In this document: one piece after another, positions 44,078-53,705 of the stretch | Position numbering within the stretch: the stretch's first letter is position 1 | Layout of the letters: every line of letters begins with the position of its first letter | Assembly (NCBI GenBank): GCA_012840135.1 | Contig: DUMA01000004.1 | Coordinates: 62,001-126,000 of the forward strand | Source of the DNA: Thermoanaerobacterales bacterium | GTDB lineage: Bacteria > Bacillota > Thermosediminibacteria > Thermosediminibacterales > Tepidanaerobacteraceae | DNA length: 64,000 nucleotides | Reading direction: 5' to 3' | Notes under the pieces: model-generated | What the model saw: the letters and a program-made list of their open reading frames with translations, nothing else | The model's database searches: none | Told to the model about the DNA's origin: nothing | Translations under genes and position numbers: made by a program

Positions 44078-44371
44078 ATGCTCAATTCCATTCGGGAGAC
44101 CCGTAGCGTAAAAGGGGGGCTCCACAGTATTATACTGGAAATACCTGAAGAAACATATGAGACATTTTATGAAAATATCAGTGAAGACAATGCGATGGAT
44201 ATTCTAAAGCAGTATCTTAACTACCGTCAGGACGACGGTGTGCCGCAAGATGTAAAAATACAGCACAACAGAAATGCACATACCATAAATATATATGCAA
44301 ACCTTCACTATCTGGGCAATGAAAAAAGTTCGCCGAAGTTCTACGGCGACGATGTCATTGACGGCAGATAA
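44078..44371 (+). CDS. Small hypothetical protein
   Basis: 97 residues, acidic and soluble; function not recognised. The N-terminal MLNSIRETRSVKGGLHSIIL leads to alternating helix and strand-like segments (EIPEETYETFYENISEDNAM; HTINIYANLHYLGNE). It follows the gene at 43853 with a GGCGGGG ribosome binding site and is followed by a strong bidirectional terminator, so the two small genes form one unit. Confidence 0.65.
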   Translation: MLNSIRETRSVKGGLHSIILEIPEETYETFYENISEDNAMDILKQYLNYRQDDGVPQDVKIQHNRNAHTINIYANLHYLGNEKSSPKFYGDDVIDGR

Positions 44372-44382
44372 ACAATAATTTT

Positions 44383-44426
44383 ACGGCGCGGGGTTTTTGC
44401 TTTTCGCAAAGAACCACGCGCCGTTT
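44383..44426. terminator. Bidirectional terminator between convergent genes
   Basis: ACGGCGCGGGGTTTTTGC, loop TTTTC, then GCAAAGAACCACGCGCCGT with small mismatches, followed by TTTT on the plus strand. It lies between the gene ending at 44371 and the minus-strand gene ending at 44446. Confidence 0.75.
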
Positions 44427-44445
44427 TGATACAGATGATATTTTA

Positions 44446-45306
44446 CTATCTTGCTTCCGGAATCTCAATGATGTTGTCTATTTTATAGTTTCCGTATTGA
44501 TTCTTTTCCTGAATGGGGACAAATTTGAAGACCCGGCTTTGTCCCCAACGGTCTTTCATGACAACTGCCACCCAGTCGCCGCGCTGGGATTCGAAAATAT
44601 CTACAGCGGTAACCGTACCGTAAGGTATTACAGAAGCTATCCCGTCAATCCCCAATTTTTCTCTGTAGGATTTTGAAAGATATTTTGCAGCCAGTTCGTA
44701 GTTGCCTTTCATTCTGGCCGAAAGGAGCGCTTTTGCGGTGACTATCCTCTCATCATATCTTCCAGGATTTTCATAACCTCCGCCATTTCCTCCTCTTATA
44801 TAAGTCCTGGCATAACCCACCCTCAAAAACCGTGAATAATCGGCAGACCATCGATAAGTGTAAGTTTCATAGTAATATCGACCGTCAAATCCGATATTTG
44901 TAATATCAAAGGAATATTTATTGATTTTTACGGCATTGCCACTGCCGGAAAAAATTCGGTAGGCTTTCTTTCCCGAGAAAGTGTAAATGTCCAAATACTT
45001 TTCTCCTCTGGCGCTGGAGGATATTATACCCGCATCAAGCTTTCCGTCGCCGGTAAAATCCTTAACGGTCACATCGGAGCCGACTATGGAATCCGATTGC
45101 AGGCGGTTTTTCAGATAATCGGCGAGCATTGAACTCAGCTGCGTTGGTGTTATGGAACCCGCCTTTTTATTACTCTGCATTATGCTCGATATGACCTGGG
45201 ATTTGATATTGTCCTGCGCATCTTTCTGGGCTGCGGCTGCAAAACCTGAAGATACTGCACCTAAGACCATTATAAAGGTCAATACTAAACTTAACTTCTT
45301 TAACAT
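44446..45306 (-). CDS. Secreted hypothetical protein
   Basis: 286 residues with a clear signal peptide (KKLSLVLTFIMVLGAVSSGF then AAAA). The mature part has VKDFTGDGKLDAGIISSS, an EF-hand or FG-GAP-like calcium-binding loop, an aromatic-rich section (RYYYETYTYRWSADYSRFLR) and a C-terminal VFKFVPIQEKNQYG segment. No enzyme family recognised. Probably cell-surface or forespore exported. Confidence 0.7.
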   Translation of the reverse strand: MLKKLSLVLTFIMVLGAVSSGFAAAAQKDAQDNIKSQVISSIMQSNKKAGSITPTQLSSMLADYLKNRLQSDSIVGSDVTVKDFTGDGKLDAGIISSSARGEKYLDIYTFSGKKAYRIFSGSGNAVKINKYSFDITNIGFDGRYYYETYTYRWSADYSRFLRVGYARTYIRGGNGGGYENPGRYDERIVTAKALLSARMKGNYELAAKYLSKSYREKLGIDGIASVIPYGTVTAVDIFESQRGDWVAVVMKDRWGQSRVFKFVPIQEKNQYGNYKIDNIIEIPEAR

Positions 45307-45465
45307 GTTTTAAGCCCCCTTTAAAGTTAGTAAATGCTCGTATAAATTATGTTAACACATATGGATAAGGCAGGCGACGGACACTTTCAGGAAACAAAGG
45401 CAGAAGTTAACGGAATTATTATTTTTTTCCTTAAATATTCTACAGTGAAGGAAACACCAGCGTCC

Positions 45466-45494
45466 TTGTTCGAAATTAGAGAAAGGATTATAAT
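45466..45494 (+). promoter_or_regulatory. Promoter of birA
   Basis: TTGTTC (45466-45471), 17-base spacer, TATAAT (45489-45494), 26 bases before the birA start. Confidence 0.6.
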
Positions 45495-45520
45495 GATGAT
45501 ATAAAAAGGAGAGGATAATC

Positions 45521-46534
45521 ATGCCTGGACAAAAAAATATCGAAATAGTCCGCGAAAGGAAAAACCCTGACATGCTCCTCATGATGATGCTGGCTGCAAA
45601 GAGCGGTTATGTTTCTGGAGAGGAGTTGAGCCGCAAATTCGGTGTAAGCCGTTCGGCCATCTGGAAACAGATAAACCACCTGCGGGAATTGGGATATGAA
45701 TTGGAATCATCGACGCGCCTTGGATACCGCATTTTAAAATCTCCGGACCTGCTGTTCCCAGAGGAAATCTGGTCAAAAGCGGATCTTTCGTTTCTTGGCG
45801 ACAGGATCTATTATTATTCCACCATCGGTTCCACTAACAGCGAGGCAAAAAGAATAGCACAGGAAGGTGCTCCGCACGGCACTCTCATAATCGCCGAGGA
45901 ACAGACAAAAGGCAAAGGGCGCATGGGGAGGTCATGGACATCGCCCAGGGGAACGGGCATATGGATTTCCATTATAATGAAACCGCAAATGATGCCTTCA
46001 GAAGCTCCGAAACTTACCATACTGACTGCAGTTGCGGTAGCGGAGGCTATAAATGAAGAAACGAATATAAATGCAGTAATTAAATGGCCCAATGATATAC
46101 TTATCCAGGGCAAAAAGGTTTGCGGCATACTCACCGAAATGAGTGCGGAGTTGGATATCGTGAATTATGTGGTGATAGGGGTGGGAATTAATGTAAATAA
46201 CGATACCTTCCCCGAAGAAGTAAAAGACAGGGCCATTTCCTTAAAAATTGCTAAAGGAAAAACCGTGGACCGTCTGAGGGTGCTGGCGTGTTTTTTGGAA
46301 AAGCTGGAAAAACATTACGCAATTGCCATGTCGCAGGGATTTGAAGCCGTATTTGACAGGTGGAGAAAGCTCTGCTGCAATCTGGGGAAGCCTGTAGAGA
46401 TTGTAACAAAAAATGGTTTTTTTTCCGGTGTAGCAATCGATATAGATGAACACGGAGCGCTGATAGTTAAGAAAGACGACGGGAATTTTGAGAAATTATT
46501 CAGCGGCGATGTATCGCTGAAGCAAATAGAATAA
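45521..46534 (+). CDS. birA: Bifunctional biotin-[acetyl-CoA-carboxylase] ligase and repressor
   Basis: 337 residues. N-terminal winged HTH (SGEELSRKFGVSRSAIWKQI) and central catalytic domain with STNSEAKRIA, GKGRMGRSWTSPRGTG (biotin/ATP loop), IKWPNDILIQGKKVCGIL and a C-terminal SH3-like domain (GVAIDIDEHGALIV). It attaches biotin to carboxylases via biotinyl-AMP; the HTH implies repressor function. No biotin synthesis genes are nearby. SD AAAGGAGAGG. Confidence 0.93.
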   Translation: MPGQKNIEIVRERKNPDMLLMMMLAAKSGYVSGEELSRKFGVSRSAIWKQINHLRELGYELESSTRLGYRILKSPDLLFPEEIWSKADLSFLGDRIYYYSTIGSTNSEAKRIAQEGAPHGTLIIAEEQTKGKGRMGRSWTSPRGTGIWISIIMKPQMMPSEAPKLTILTAVAVAEAINEETNINAVIKWPNDILIQGKKVCGILTEMSAELDIVNYVVIGVGINVNNDTFPEEVKDRAISLKIAKGKTVDRLRVLACFLEKLEKHYAIAMSQGFEAVFDRWRKLCCNLGKPVEIVTKNGFFSGVAIDIDEHGALIVKKDDGNFEKLFSGDVSLKQIE

Positions 46535-46674
46535 AACACCTCTCTTGGGTGAAAAATAAAAGGAGAAAACTGTTTATTCAGCGTTTACAATAAGAAGATG
46601 CAGCATTGTTTTAAATGAAACGGTTATCAAGTATCTCGTGGAGCAAATGCTCCAGCAGTGAGGGAGGTGTTTTT

Positions 46675-46875
46675 TTGGAAAGAGAAAAGCAAATTGAAGA
46701 AATCATAGATTTTGTCAGCCGCCATAAAAGTTCCCATGCCAGCCGTACGGTCTGCGCGAGGATTCTAGGGGATAGTTTTATGGGCATAAACGACGATGCC
46801 ATTGATGAACTCAGGGCAAGGCTGCCGAGAGCGGACAACGACGAGCTGGAAGCATGCTATTATATAATTAAATAG
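46675..46875 (+). CDS. Small hypothetical protein
   Basis: 66 residues from a TTG start with GGGAGGTG 7 bases upstream: (M)EREKQIEEIIDFVSRHKS, HASRTVCARILGDSFMGI and RADNDELEACYYIIK. Mostly helical with two Cys. Function unknown; no family recognised. It lies between birA and dapB. Confidence 0.55.
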   Translation: MEREKQIEEIIDFVSRHKSSHASRTVCARILGDSFMGINDDAIDELRARLPRADNDELEACYYIIK

Positions 46876-47052
46876 TGTTTTGGGTGTAAAAAATCGTTTT
46901 ATGCAGCCAGACATCCTGGCATTTACGTTCAGCAAGACATTCTGTCGCTTTCCTTTGCTCCGCAGGTTGCGGTAATTATGCCTTGCCGCCGGCCGGTTGC
47001 ATCCGTGCATGCCGCTATAATATATGCTGATGGTTCTGCAAGCGATAAAAAA

Positions 47053-47080
47053 TATCCGGCACTTACCGGATTTTTTTTAT
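47053..47080 (+). terminator. Intrinsic terminator upstream of dapB
   Basis: ATCCGG, loop CACTTA, CCGGAT and eight or more T. It ends transcription from the left. The 46876-47052 stretch before it shows only G/C-rich inverted sequence with no gene. Confidence 0.75.
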
Positions 47081-47165
47081 TTATGTTAAAATTTTTTAAT
47101 GAAGGAGGAACATTTTACTTTTTATAGAATAATATATGCTTAAATAGTTTTTGGAGGGATACAAG

Positions 47166-47921
47166 ATGCTGGAATTGATAATCAGCGGGGCAAAAGGTAA
47201 GATGGGAAGGAATATTGCGGAGCTTGCAAGGGGTCGGAACGATTTAAAGGTGATAGCGGGAGTCGATATTACACCGGGGGAAGGAGACTTTCCTATATAT
47301 GACAGTATTTTCAAGATCAATGAAAAGGCCCACGTTATCGTAGATTTTTCCAATCCCAGGGGGCTTGGCGATTTATGCCAATATGCCCGGGAAAGACAGA
47401 TACCTTTAGTAGTAGGTACTACCGGGTTTGGCGATGAACATAAAAAAATGCTGCAGGAAACTTCTAAAAGCATCCCGGTCTTTGTTTCTCATAACATGTC
47501 TTTAGGAGTTTTCCTGCTGGTGACTCTGGCAAGGCAGGCCGCAAGAGTTTTGGACGACTGCGATATCGAGATAGTCGAAAGGCACCATAACCAGAAGATA
47601 GATGCTCCCAGCGGTACGGCTCTGATGATTGCCGACGCTATTAAAGAAGTGCGGCAGGATGCTGAATATGTTTTTGGCCGGGCGGAAAAGAACAGAAAGC
47701 GCCAAAAAAACGAAATAGGCATACATTCTATCAGGGCCGGCAACCTGGTGGGCGAACACACAGTGATTTTCGGCGGAGAAGATGAAACCATAGAGCTATC
47801 CCACACGTTGACATCAAGAAGGGTGCTGGCTGCGGGCGCCTTGAGGGCAGCCAAGTTCATCGCGGTCCAATCTCCCGGCTATTATACTATGGCCGATTTG
47901 GTTGAAAGCATGACACTTTGA
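47166..47921 (+). CDS. dapB: 4-Hydroxy-tetrahydrodipicolinate reductase
   Basis: 251-residue enzyme of lysine/diaminopimelate synthesis. N-terminal ELIISGAKGKMGRNIAEL nucleotide loop, VVGTTGFGDE, SHNMSLGVFLL and the active-site VERHHNQKIDAPSGTAL motif are canonical. The start is the ATG at 47166, as GGAGG lies just upstream; the TTG at 47151 would overlap the SD. Stands alone, without other dap genes, in this window. Confidence 0.95.
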   Translation: MLELIISGAKGKMGRNIAELARGRNDLKVIAGVDITPGEGDFPIYDSIFKINEKAHVIVDFSNPRGLGDLCQYARERQIPLVVGTTGFGDEHKKMLQETSKSIPVFVSHNMSLGVFLLVTLARQAARVLDDCDIEIVERHHNQKIDAPSGTALMIADAIKEVRQDAEYVFGRAEKNRKRQKNEIGIHSIRAGNLVGEHTVIFGGEDETIELSHTLTSRRVLAAGALRAAKFIAVQSPGYYTMADLVESMTL

Positions 47922-47922
47922 A

Positions 47923-47958
47923 AAACTATGAAAGTCGGGTTGACCGCCCGGCTATAGT
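47923..47958. terminator. Bidirectional terminator between dapB and the zinc-ribbon gene
   Basis: AAAACTAT and ATAGTTTT form the outer arms, with an inner G/C-rich part (CGGG/CCCG). The right arm includes the last codons of the minus-strand gene. Confidence 0.65.
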
Positions 47959-48311
47959 TTTGTACCGCAATGGGGGCAGAAATTATATCCGGGATTGACG
48001 TAGCTTCCGCAGTTGGGGCAAAAACCGCTGGGGGATCCCAGCTTCTTTAACCTGTTAAAGTCTATGTCGCGACCTCGCAAGAGTTCTTCAGCATATTCCC
48101 TTTCCACTTCAAAAAAGCTTCCGCAGCATCTCAATCTCAAAAAATATTTCCGGTCCCATTTGAAGAGCGGAATGAAAAAGAAATGGAAATAGGTATACGA
48201 TTCCATGAGTTCGGCTCTCGACAGCCTACCGCATTCGGGACAAATTATGTTGTCAAATTCTCTAACCAATCTGTCTTTGTTCTGTATGCCGAAAATACCT
48301 ATAAAAAACAT
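47952..48311 (-). CDS. Zinc-ribbon protein
   Basis: 119 residues. An N-terminal zinc finger, IICPECGRLSRAELM, is followed by a FHFFFIPLFKWDRKYFLRL segment and RCCGSFFEVE. A C-terminal zinc ribbon reads FCPNCGSYVNPGYNFCPHCG. It resembles small zinc-ribbon domain proteins of Firmicutes with unknown role. The ATG at 48311 follows AGGAGG; the longer frame to 48380 lacks a site. Confidence 0.8.
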   Translation of the reverse strand: MFFIGIFGIQNKDRLVREFDNIICPECGRLSRAELMESYTYFHFFFIPLFKWDRKYFLRLRCCGSFFEVEREYAEELLRGRDIDFNRLKKLGSPSGFCPNCGSYVNPGYNFCPHCGTKL

Positions 48312-48477
48312 ACTTATCCTCCTGCGACATGTTTGTTGATTTTTATTATAATATATTTGTGATGAAAAATGAAGAAACAAATAAACTAACTATTTTAACT
48401 TTTGTTTTGAATTATTTCCAAAACTCTGGTAAGATAAAATGTATAATGGTTTTGAATAATATCAAAGGAAGATGACC

Positions 48478-49608
48478 ATGGCAAAAGTAGCTGTTTTTAA
48501 GTGTGAAGACTATAACGCCGGGGAGATACTGAAAAAGCTTAAATTGGCGTGCAAAATGTTAAATGTGGATTTTTCCGGCAAAGAGAGGATTTTACTGAAG
48601 CCAAACCTCCTCATGCGAAAAAAGCCCGAAGATGCCGTTACCACCCATCCTGAAGTAGTGGAGGCTACGGTAGAATTACTCAAAGAATCGGGTCTGGATG
48701 CGGTATTGGCGGATAGTCCCGGAGGGACCTATACGAAAAAAAGGCTCGAGGGCATATATGCCAGCACCGGCATGAAGGGTGTATGCGATAGAACAGGGGC
48801 TCTTTTGAATTATGACACGTCGTGGTACGAACTCAATTTTGAACAGGGGCGCATGTTAAAACGAATACCTTTTATTTCCCCTCTGAGAGAATGCGATGGT
48901 CTCATTTCCCTTGCCAAGCTCAAGACCCACGGCATGGCAGTCTATACCGGAGCGGTAAAGAACCTTTTCGGCCTTATCCCCGGAGGCCAAAAGATCGAAC
49001 TTCATTTTAAAATGCAGCAACTGGACCGCTTCATGGACATGCTCCTCGACATATATCTGGCATCAAGACCCATGCTTTCAGTCATAGATGGAATCGTGGC
49101 CATGGAGGGCAGCGGACCATCGGCCGGTGTTCCCAGGAAACTGGGCGTGCTCATAGTATCGCAGGATGGAATTGCGGCTGATTTTGTGGCATCAAAAATA
49201 ATCGGCTTAAAAATAAACGATTTTCCGCTTTTGAAGTGTGCTGTAAACCGGGGACTTTTCCGAGAAGACGAAGTGGAAATAGTTGGAGACAAACTGGAAG
49301 AAATAATGGTAAAAGATTTTAAATTTCCCGGGAAAAAAGATGTGTTGTTTTTAAAAGGGCTGTTACCGGCCTGGTTTGAAAACTATATTAAAGGGTGGCT
49401 CACACCCAAACCTGTTTTTATACATAAAAAATGCATCGGATGCAGGGAATGTTTCAATACCTGCCCGGCTCATGCCATAATGATGTTAAACAAAAAACCC
49501 GTAGTGGATTTGGACAGGTGCATAAGATGTTTCTGCTGCCATGAACTCTGTCCGGAAAAAGCTATAAATATCGATAGAGCTTTTATTTTTAAAACCATTC
49601 TAAAATAA
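48478..49608 (+). CDS. DUF362 domain 4Fe-4S protein
   Basis: 376 residues. N-terminal DUF362 domain with LLKPNLLMRKKPEDAVTTHP and SLAKLKTHGMAVYTGAVKN, and two C-terminal ferredoxin motifs, CIGCRECFNTCPAHAIM and CIRCFCCHELCPEKAI. Such proteins are common in anaerobes and probably take part in electron transfer or cofactor maturation, role unproven. ATG at 48478 is 8 bases after AAAGGA. Confidence 0.85.
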   Translation: MAKVAVFKCEDYNAGEILKKLKLACKMLNVDFSGKERILLKPNLLMRKKPEDAVTTHPEVVEATVELLKESGLDAVLADSPGGTYTKKRLEGIYASTGMKGVCDRTGALLNYDTSWYELNFEQGRMLKRIPFISPLRECDGLISLAKLKTHGMAVYTGAVKNLFGLIPGGQKIELHFKMQQLDRFMDMLLDIYLASRPMLSVIDGIVAMEGSGPSAGVPRKLGVLIVSQDGIAADFVASKIIGLKINDFPLLKCAVNRGLFREDEVEIVGDKLEEIMVKDFKFPGKKDVLFLKGLLPAWFENYIKGWLTPKPVFIHKKCIGCRECFNTCPAHAIMMLNKKPVVDLDRCIRCFCCHELCPEKAINIDRAFIFKTILK

Positions 49609-49645
49609 TAAATCAACTTTTTACAGATAACGGGGGTTTAAAAAG

Positions 49646-51226
49646 TTGAGAGTCAAAAGAAGTGGAATTTATAATACTTTGATGAATTGGAGGGATTTCA
49701 GGCAGAAAATCATCGCCGAAGGCCTTGTCGTTGGCATTTTTGCGGGAGCCATCGCCGCCCTGTACAGGTTTGTCATAAAAGAAGCCGATATTTTTCGAGA
49801 ACAAATATATCTCATATTGCGGTCCACAGGTTATACTGCGATTATTGTCTGGTTTGTATTTCTGCTGGTGGTGGCCTACATTCTCGGCATCATAGTTAAA
49901 AAAGAACCGTCGGTGAGCGGCAGCGGAATTCCTCAGGTCAAGGGTGTATTATCCGGTCAGATGCGCATGAAATGGCTCAGGGTCATCATATATAAATTTG
50001 TTGGCGGCATCATCGCTCTGGGTGCGGGTCTTTCTCTGGGCCGGGAAGGACCGTCGGTTCAGTTGGGAGCCGCAGCGGGGCAGGGCGTAAGCAGGATGCT
50101 TGGAAGACTTAAAGTAGAAGAAAAGTACCTTATCACCTGCGGTGCCAGCGCAGGGCTGTCTGCAGCTTTTAGCGCCCCTCTAGCAGGAGCCATGTTTGCC
50201 CTGGAGGAACTGCACAAGAACTTCTCACCGCTGGTGCTGGTGCCTGCTATGGTAGCATCAATGATCGCAGGTTTCATCTCCCATCAGTTTTTTGGACAGG
50301 TACCGGTATTTAATTTTGGGAGGCTCAATCCCCTGCCGTTAAAATATTACTTTTATGTGCTCATATTGGGAATAATAACCGGGGCCTTCGGGGTGGCCTT
50401 TAACCTGACCCTGGTAAAAACTCAGGAAGGTTTTAAAAAACTCCAGTTCGTAATGCCCGAATTAAAACCGGCCATTCCTATAACCGTGGCAGGTATACTG
50501 GGGTTTATCCTGCCGCAGGTGCTTGGGGGAGGCAATGCCCTGATAAATTCCCTGGATAGAATGAAATACTCCGCGGGTTTTATAATGATATTGCTGGCTG
50601 TGAAATTTTTATTCACGATGGTAAGTTACGGTTCGGGCGTTCCCGGGGGTATTTTCTTGCCTCTATTGGTCATAGGAGCATTGACCGGTAATCTCTATGG
50701 CGCCTTAATAGTAAATGTATTGCACCTAAACCCCGCCTATGTAAATAATTTTATTGTCCTGGCCATGGCAGGTTATTTTTCCGCCATAGTAAAGGCCCCT
50801 ATCACCGGTGGCATACTCATAACCGAAATGACCGGGTCTTTTGTTCACCTGCTGGCCTTGACCCTTGTCTCCATAACATCATATCTTACGGCGGACCTAT
50901 TAAAAGGTGAGCCCGTTTATGATATTTTGTTGGAAAGGATGCTGGCCGGGAACAAATCCGAAAAAAATATCCCAGGTGCAGGGAGGAAAATTCTTATGGA
51001 GATACCGGTTTGCGTGGGTTCCGAACTGGACGGGAAAAAGATTAAGGATGTGGAATGGGACCCTCACTGTCTGCTGGTAGGCATAAACAGGGGGACTTCA
51101 GAGATCATACCCAGGGGCAATACCAGGATATATCCGGGAGATTATCTTGTGGTGCTTGCCGATGAGGGCAGGGCTGTAACCATAAGGAAAAAATTGTTGG
51201 ATATGACTGAAATTACTGAGAAGTAA
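49646..51226 (+). CDS. ClC family chloride transporter with TrkA-C domain
   Basis: 526 residues. Selectivity motifs GSGIPQVKG, GREGPSVQLGAAAG (with the external gating Glu) and GSGVPGGIFLP are present, the central Tyr falls in PVYDILLERM, and a C-terminal TrkA-C-like domain (GSELDGKKIKDVEWDPHCLL) follows. At the position of the internal proton glutamate of E. coli ClC (Glu203) the sequence appears to have Gln (FFGQVPVFNFG), which could weaken proton coupling. Start TTG; ATG at 49682 is an alternative. Confidence 0.85.
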   Translation: MRVKRSGIYNTLMNWRDFRQKIIAEGLVVGIFAGAIAALYRFVIKEADIFREQIYLILRSTGYTAIIVWFVFLLVVAYILGIIVKKEPSVSGSGIPQVKGVLSGQMRMKWLRVIIYKFVGGIIALGAGLSLGREGPSVQLGAAAGQGVSRMLGRLKVEEKYLITCGASAGLSAAFSAPLAGAMFALEELHKNFSPLVLVPAMVASMIAGFISHQFFGQVPVFNFGRLNPLPLKYYFYVLILGIITGAFGVAFNLTLVKTQEGFKKLQFVMPELKPAIPITVAGILGFILPQVLGGGNALINSLDRMKYSAGFIMILLAVKFLFTMVSYGSGVPGGIFLPLLVIGALTGNLYGALIVNVLHLNPAYVNNFIVLAMAGYFSAIVKAPITGGILITEMTGSFVHLLALTLVSITSYLTADLLKGEPVYDILLERMLAGNKSEKNIPGAGRKILMEIPVCVGSELDGKKIKDVEWDPHCLLVGINRGTSEIIPRGNTRIYPGDYLVVLADEGRAVTIRKKLLDMTEITEK

Positions 51227-51362
51227 CACCGGAACCGGATTTCAGCGGTTGTGTAAAAACCTGATGGAAGGGTATCGGATAATACGGGTAAGCACTTAAA
51301 TTTGCCAGAGAGCTGGGCTAAGGCTGGCGGAATGAAATAAGGTTTTGTAAAGGGGTGTACAA

Positions 51363-53699
51363 ATGTACCGCCCATTTCTTTTTGCAGCTGTATTTTTTTT
51401 GTCCGGGGTCGGGGCAGGGAGTTTTATAAGAAATCTGTGGGTTTTTCTATCTTTAGCTTTGCTTTGCCTGATAATCTTATTTTTAATAAAGGAAAAGAGG
51501 ACAAGGGCCGCTTTTGTTGGGCTATTGATCTTTTTTACCGGTGCCCTTTATTATAATTTAAGGGCCGGTAGTATAGCGGGCACCATCGTAAAGTATGCCG
51601 GAAAACAGCAGAGCGTAATAGGAATGGTCAACGATTCTCCTACCATAGAATCCGACAGGATAAGATATGATATAAAGGCTTTATACATAATAGAAAACAA
51701 TATATACAAAAAGGTCTCGGGAAGAATATTTTTGTCCGTGCCCCGGGATGAAAAAAACCGCAGGGTGTTCCGATACGGGGACGTGGTGAAGTTTTCGGGA
51801 AAACTCAAGCTGCCGCAGGAAAAGCGCAACCCCGGCGGCATGGATTACAGGGCAAGCCTTCTGCAAAAGGGCATTTCCACCACCATGTTTTCCCGGGAAA
51901 TAAAATTTATCGGCCCGTATTCCGTAAATCCCTTTATAAGGGCAGCCTATACTTTGAGGGAAAGCATTTCGGCGTTCTATGAAAAAAATCTTTCCCCGGA
52001 CCTTTCCTCGCTGCTTGTGGGCATCGTTCTGGGCTTAAAAGGCAATATTTCAGGCCAAACCCTGAGGGCCTTTTCAGATTCAGGTACACTACATTTGCTG
52101 GCTGCATCAGGCATGAATACTGCCATAATCTATGGTGTACTTCAAAGCATTTTTGATTTCTTCTATGTTCCCCGAATTTTTTCCTTTTTGGCAGGTTCGG
52201 CAGCCATAATATTTTATTCCTTCATGGCGGGCCTGTCCCCTTCGGTGTCAAGGGCTGCTGCCATGATTGTAATATTGATGTTGGGCAGGGTGGTGGGGAG
52301 GGACAACGATGCTTTAAATTCCCTGGGGTTTGCGGCGGTAATGTTGCTTTTAATAAACCCTTTGAATCTTTTTTCCGTGGGCTTTCAGCTCTCCTTTGCC
52401 GCTACCCTGGGAATCATCCTTTTTTACAAAACCTTCAGGAAACTTTTTTTTAGCTTTCCGCATTTCATAAGGGACTCCCTTGCGGTAGTGATTTGTGCTC
52501 AGATTATGGTGTGGCCTATTGCGGCCTATTATTTTCATCGGATCTCACTAATAGGTTTCATTTCAAATCTGTTTATAGTTCCTCTCGCAGGTCTTGTACT
52601 GATAGGCGGCGTAATTTCGGGACTGGCGGGTATCATCTTTCCACCGTTGGGAGCGGTGCTTGTCAAATTAACCGGCTTTCTGCTTGCCGTCACGGAACAA
52701 GCTGTGGTTATAAGCTCCGGTTTTCCCATGTCAACCTTGGTGGTGCCGGAATTGTCTCTTCTAATTATTGCCATGTATTTTATGCTGCTGGCTGTTGTTT
52801 TTGATATCATTCCAGTGCCTTTTGCTGCAGCGCCGCGAGTAAAAAAAGCTTCAGTGGCAGCTCTGGCAGCGATGCTTTTATTACTGATACTGTACAGGAA
52901 TCCCGGCATCGAGGTGACCTTCGTGGATGTGGGCCAGGGAGACTGCATATTCATTAGAACAAAAAATGGCGGCACGGTATTGATAGATGGCGGGGGAATG
53001 CCTGGCTACTATACCGGAAATTTTGATGTGGGGTCGGCTATCGTGGAGCCCTTTTTGTACGGCAGGGGTGTTGACCATATTGATGTGGTGATTTTCAGCC
53101 ACTTTGACGATGACCACGCCAGGGGATTATTGACGGTTTTAAAGGATATGAAGGTATTTGCGGTGATGTACGGCAAACCTTCAGATTCTATCCTTTACAA
53201 AAACATGCTGGAAATTGCTCGAAGTAAAAAGATAAAGTTGATTCAGGCATCCCGCGGCGATAGATTCTATATGGGGGATACGGTCTTTGAAGTATTGAAC
53301 CCTTCCCGGGACAGTGCTTTTGCCAATGATAATGACAATTCCATAGTTTTAAAAATGACGTACGGCGGTATGAGTTTTTTGTTCACGGGAGACCTGGGGT
53401 TTGAAGGCGAAAGAGGGCTTTTGGAATCGGGGCTCGATGTAAGGGCACAAGTATTAAAGGCGGGCCATCACGGCAGCGCCACATCCACATCGGAGGAGTT
53501 TCTTTCAAAGGTAAATCCTTCCTTTGCGGTGATCTCCGCCGGCATTGACAACAGCTTCGGCCACCCTTCTCAAAAGGTCTTGGACCTGTTTTTGCAAAAT
53601 GGTATAAAAATTTATCGCACTGACCTTCAGGGAGCGATAACCTTTAAAATACAAAAGAATAATGTTAAAATATTTACATCAATTCCCGGGGAGCCGTGA
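51363..53699 (+). CDS. comEC: DNA internalisation-related competence protein ComEC/Rec2
   Basis: 778-residue membrane protein with three parts: N-terminal DUF4131-type region, a central competence domain with many helices (LHLLAASGMNTAIIYGVL, FSVGFQLSFAATLG), and a C-terminal metallo-beta-lactamase domain (FVDVGQGDCIFI, FSHFDDDHARGLL, LKAGHHGSATSTS). It forms the channel for single-stranded DNA uptake. It is followed 6 bases later by holA, the usual order in Firmicutes. Confidence 0.93.
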   Translation: MYRPFLFAAVFFLSGVGAGSFIRNLWVFLSLALLCLIILFLIKEKRTRAAFVGLLIFFTGALYYNLRAGSIAGTIVKYAGKQQSVIGMVNDSPTIESDRIRYDIKALYIIENNIYKKVSGRIFLSVPRDEKNRRVFRYGDVVKFSGKLKLPQEKRNPGGMDYRASLLQKGISTTMFSREIKFIGPYSVNPFIRAAYTLRESISAFYEKNLSPDLSSLLVGIVLGLKGNISGQTLRAFSDSGTLHLLAASGMNTAIIYGVLQSIFDFFYVPRIFSFLAGSAAIIFYSFMAGLSPSVSRAAAMIVILMLGRVVGRDNDALNSLGFAAVMLLLINPLNLFSVGFQLSFAATLGIILFYKTFRKLFFSFPHFIRDSLAVVICAQIMVWPIAAYYFHRISLIGFISNLFIVPLAGLVLIGGVISGLAGIIFPPLGAVLVKLTGFLLAVTEQAVVISSGFPMSTLVVPELSLLIIAMYFMLLAVVFDIIPVPFAAAPRVKKASVAALAAMLLLLILYRNPGIEVTFVDVGQGDCIFIRTKNGGTVLIDGGGMPGYYTGNFDVGSAIVEPFLYGRGVDHIDVVIFSHFDDDHARGLLTVLKDMKVFAVMYGKPSDSILYKNMLEIARSKKIKLIQASRGDRFYMGDTVFEVLNPSRDSAFANDNDNSIVLKMTYGGMSFLFTGDLGFEGERGLLESGLDVRAQVLKAGHHGSATSTSEEFLSKVNPSFAVISAGIDNSFGHPSQKVLDLFLQNGIKIYRTDLQGAITFKIQKNNVKIFTSIPGEP

Positions 53700-53705
53700 T
53701 AATAC

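Noticed and set aside
46876-47050. G/C-rich segment with inverted sequences before dapB as a further copy of the acs leader repeat
   Set aside because: Shares only a short ATCCGTGCATG-like match with copy 3 and no core; judged chance similarity.
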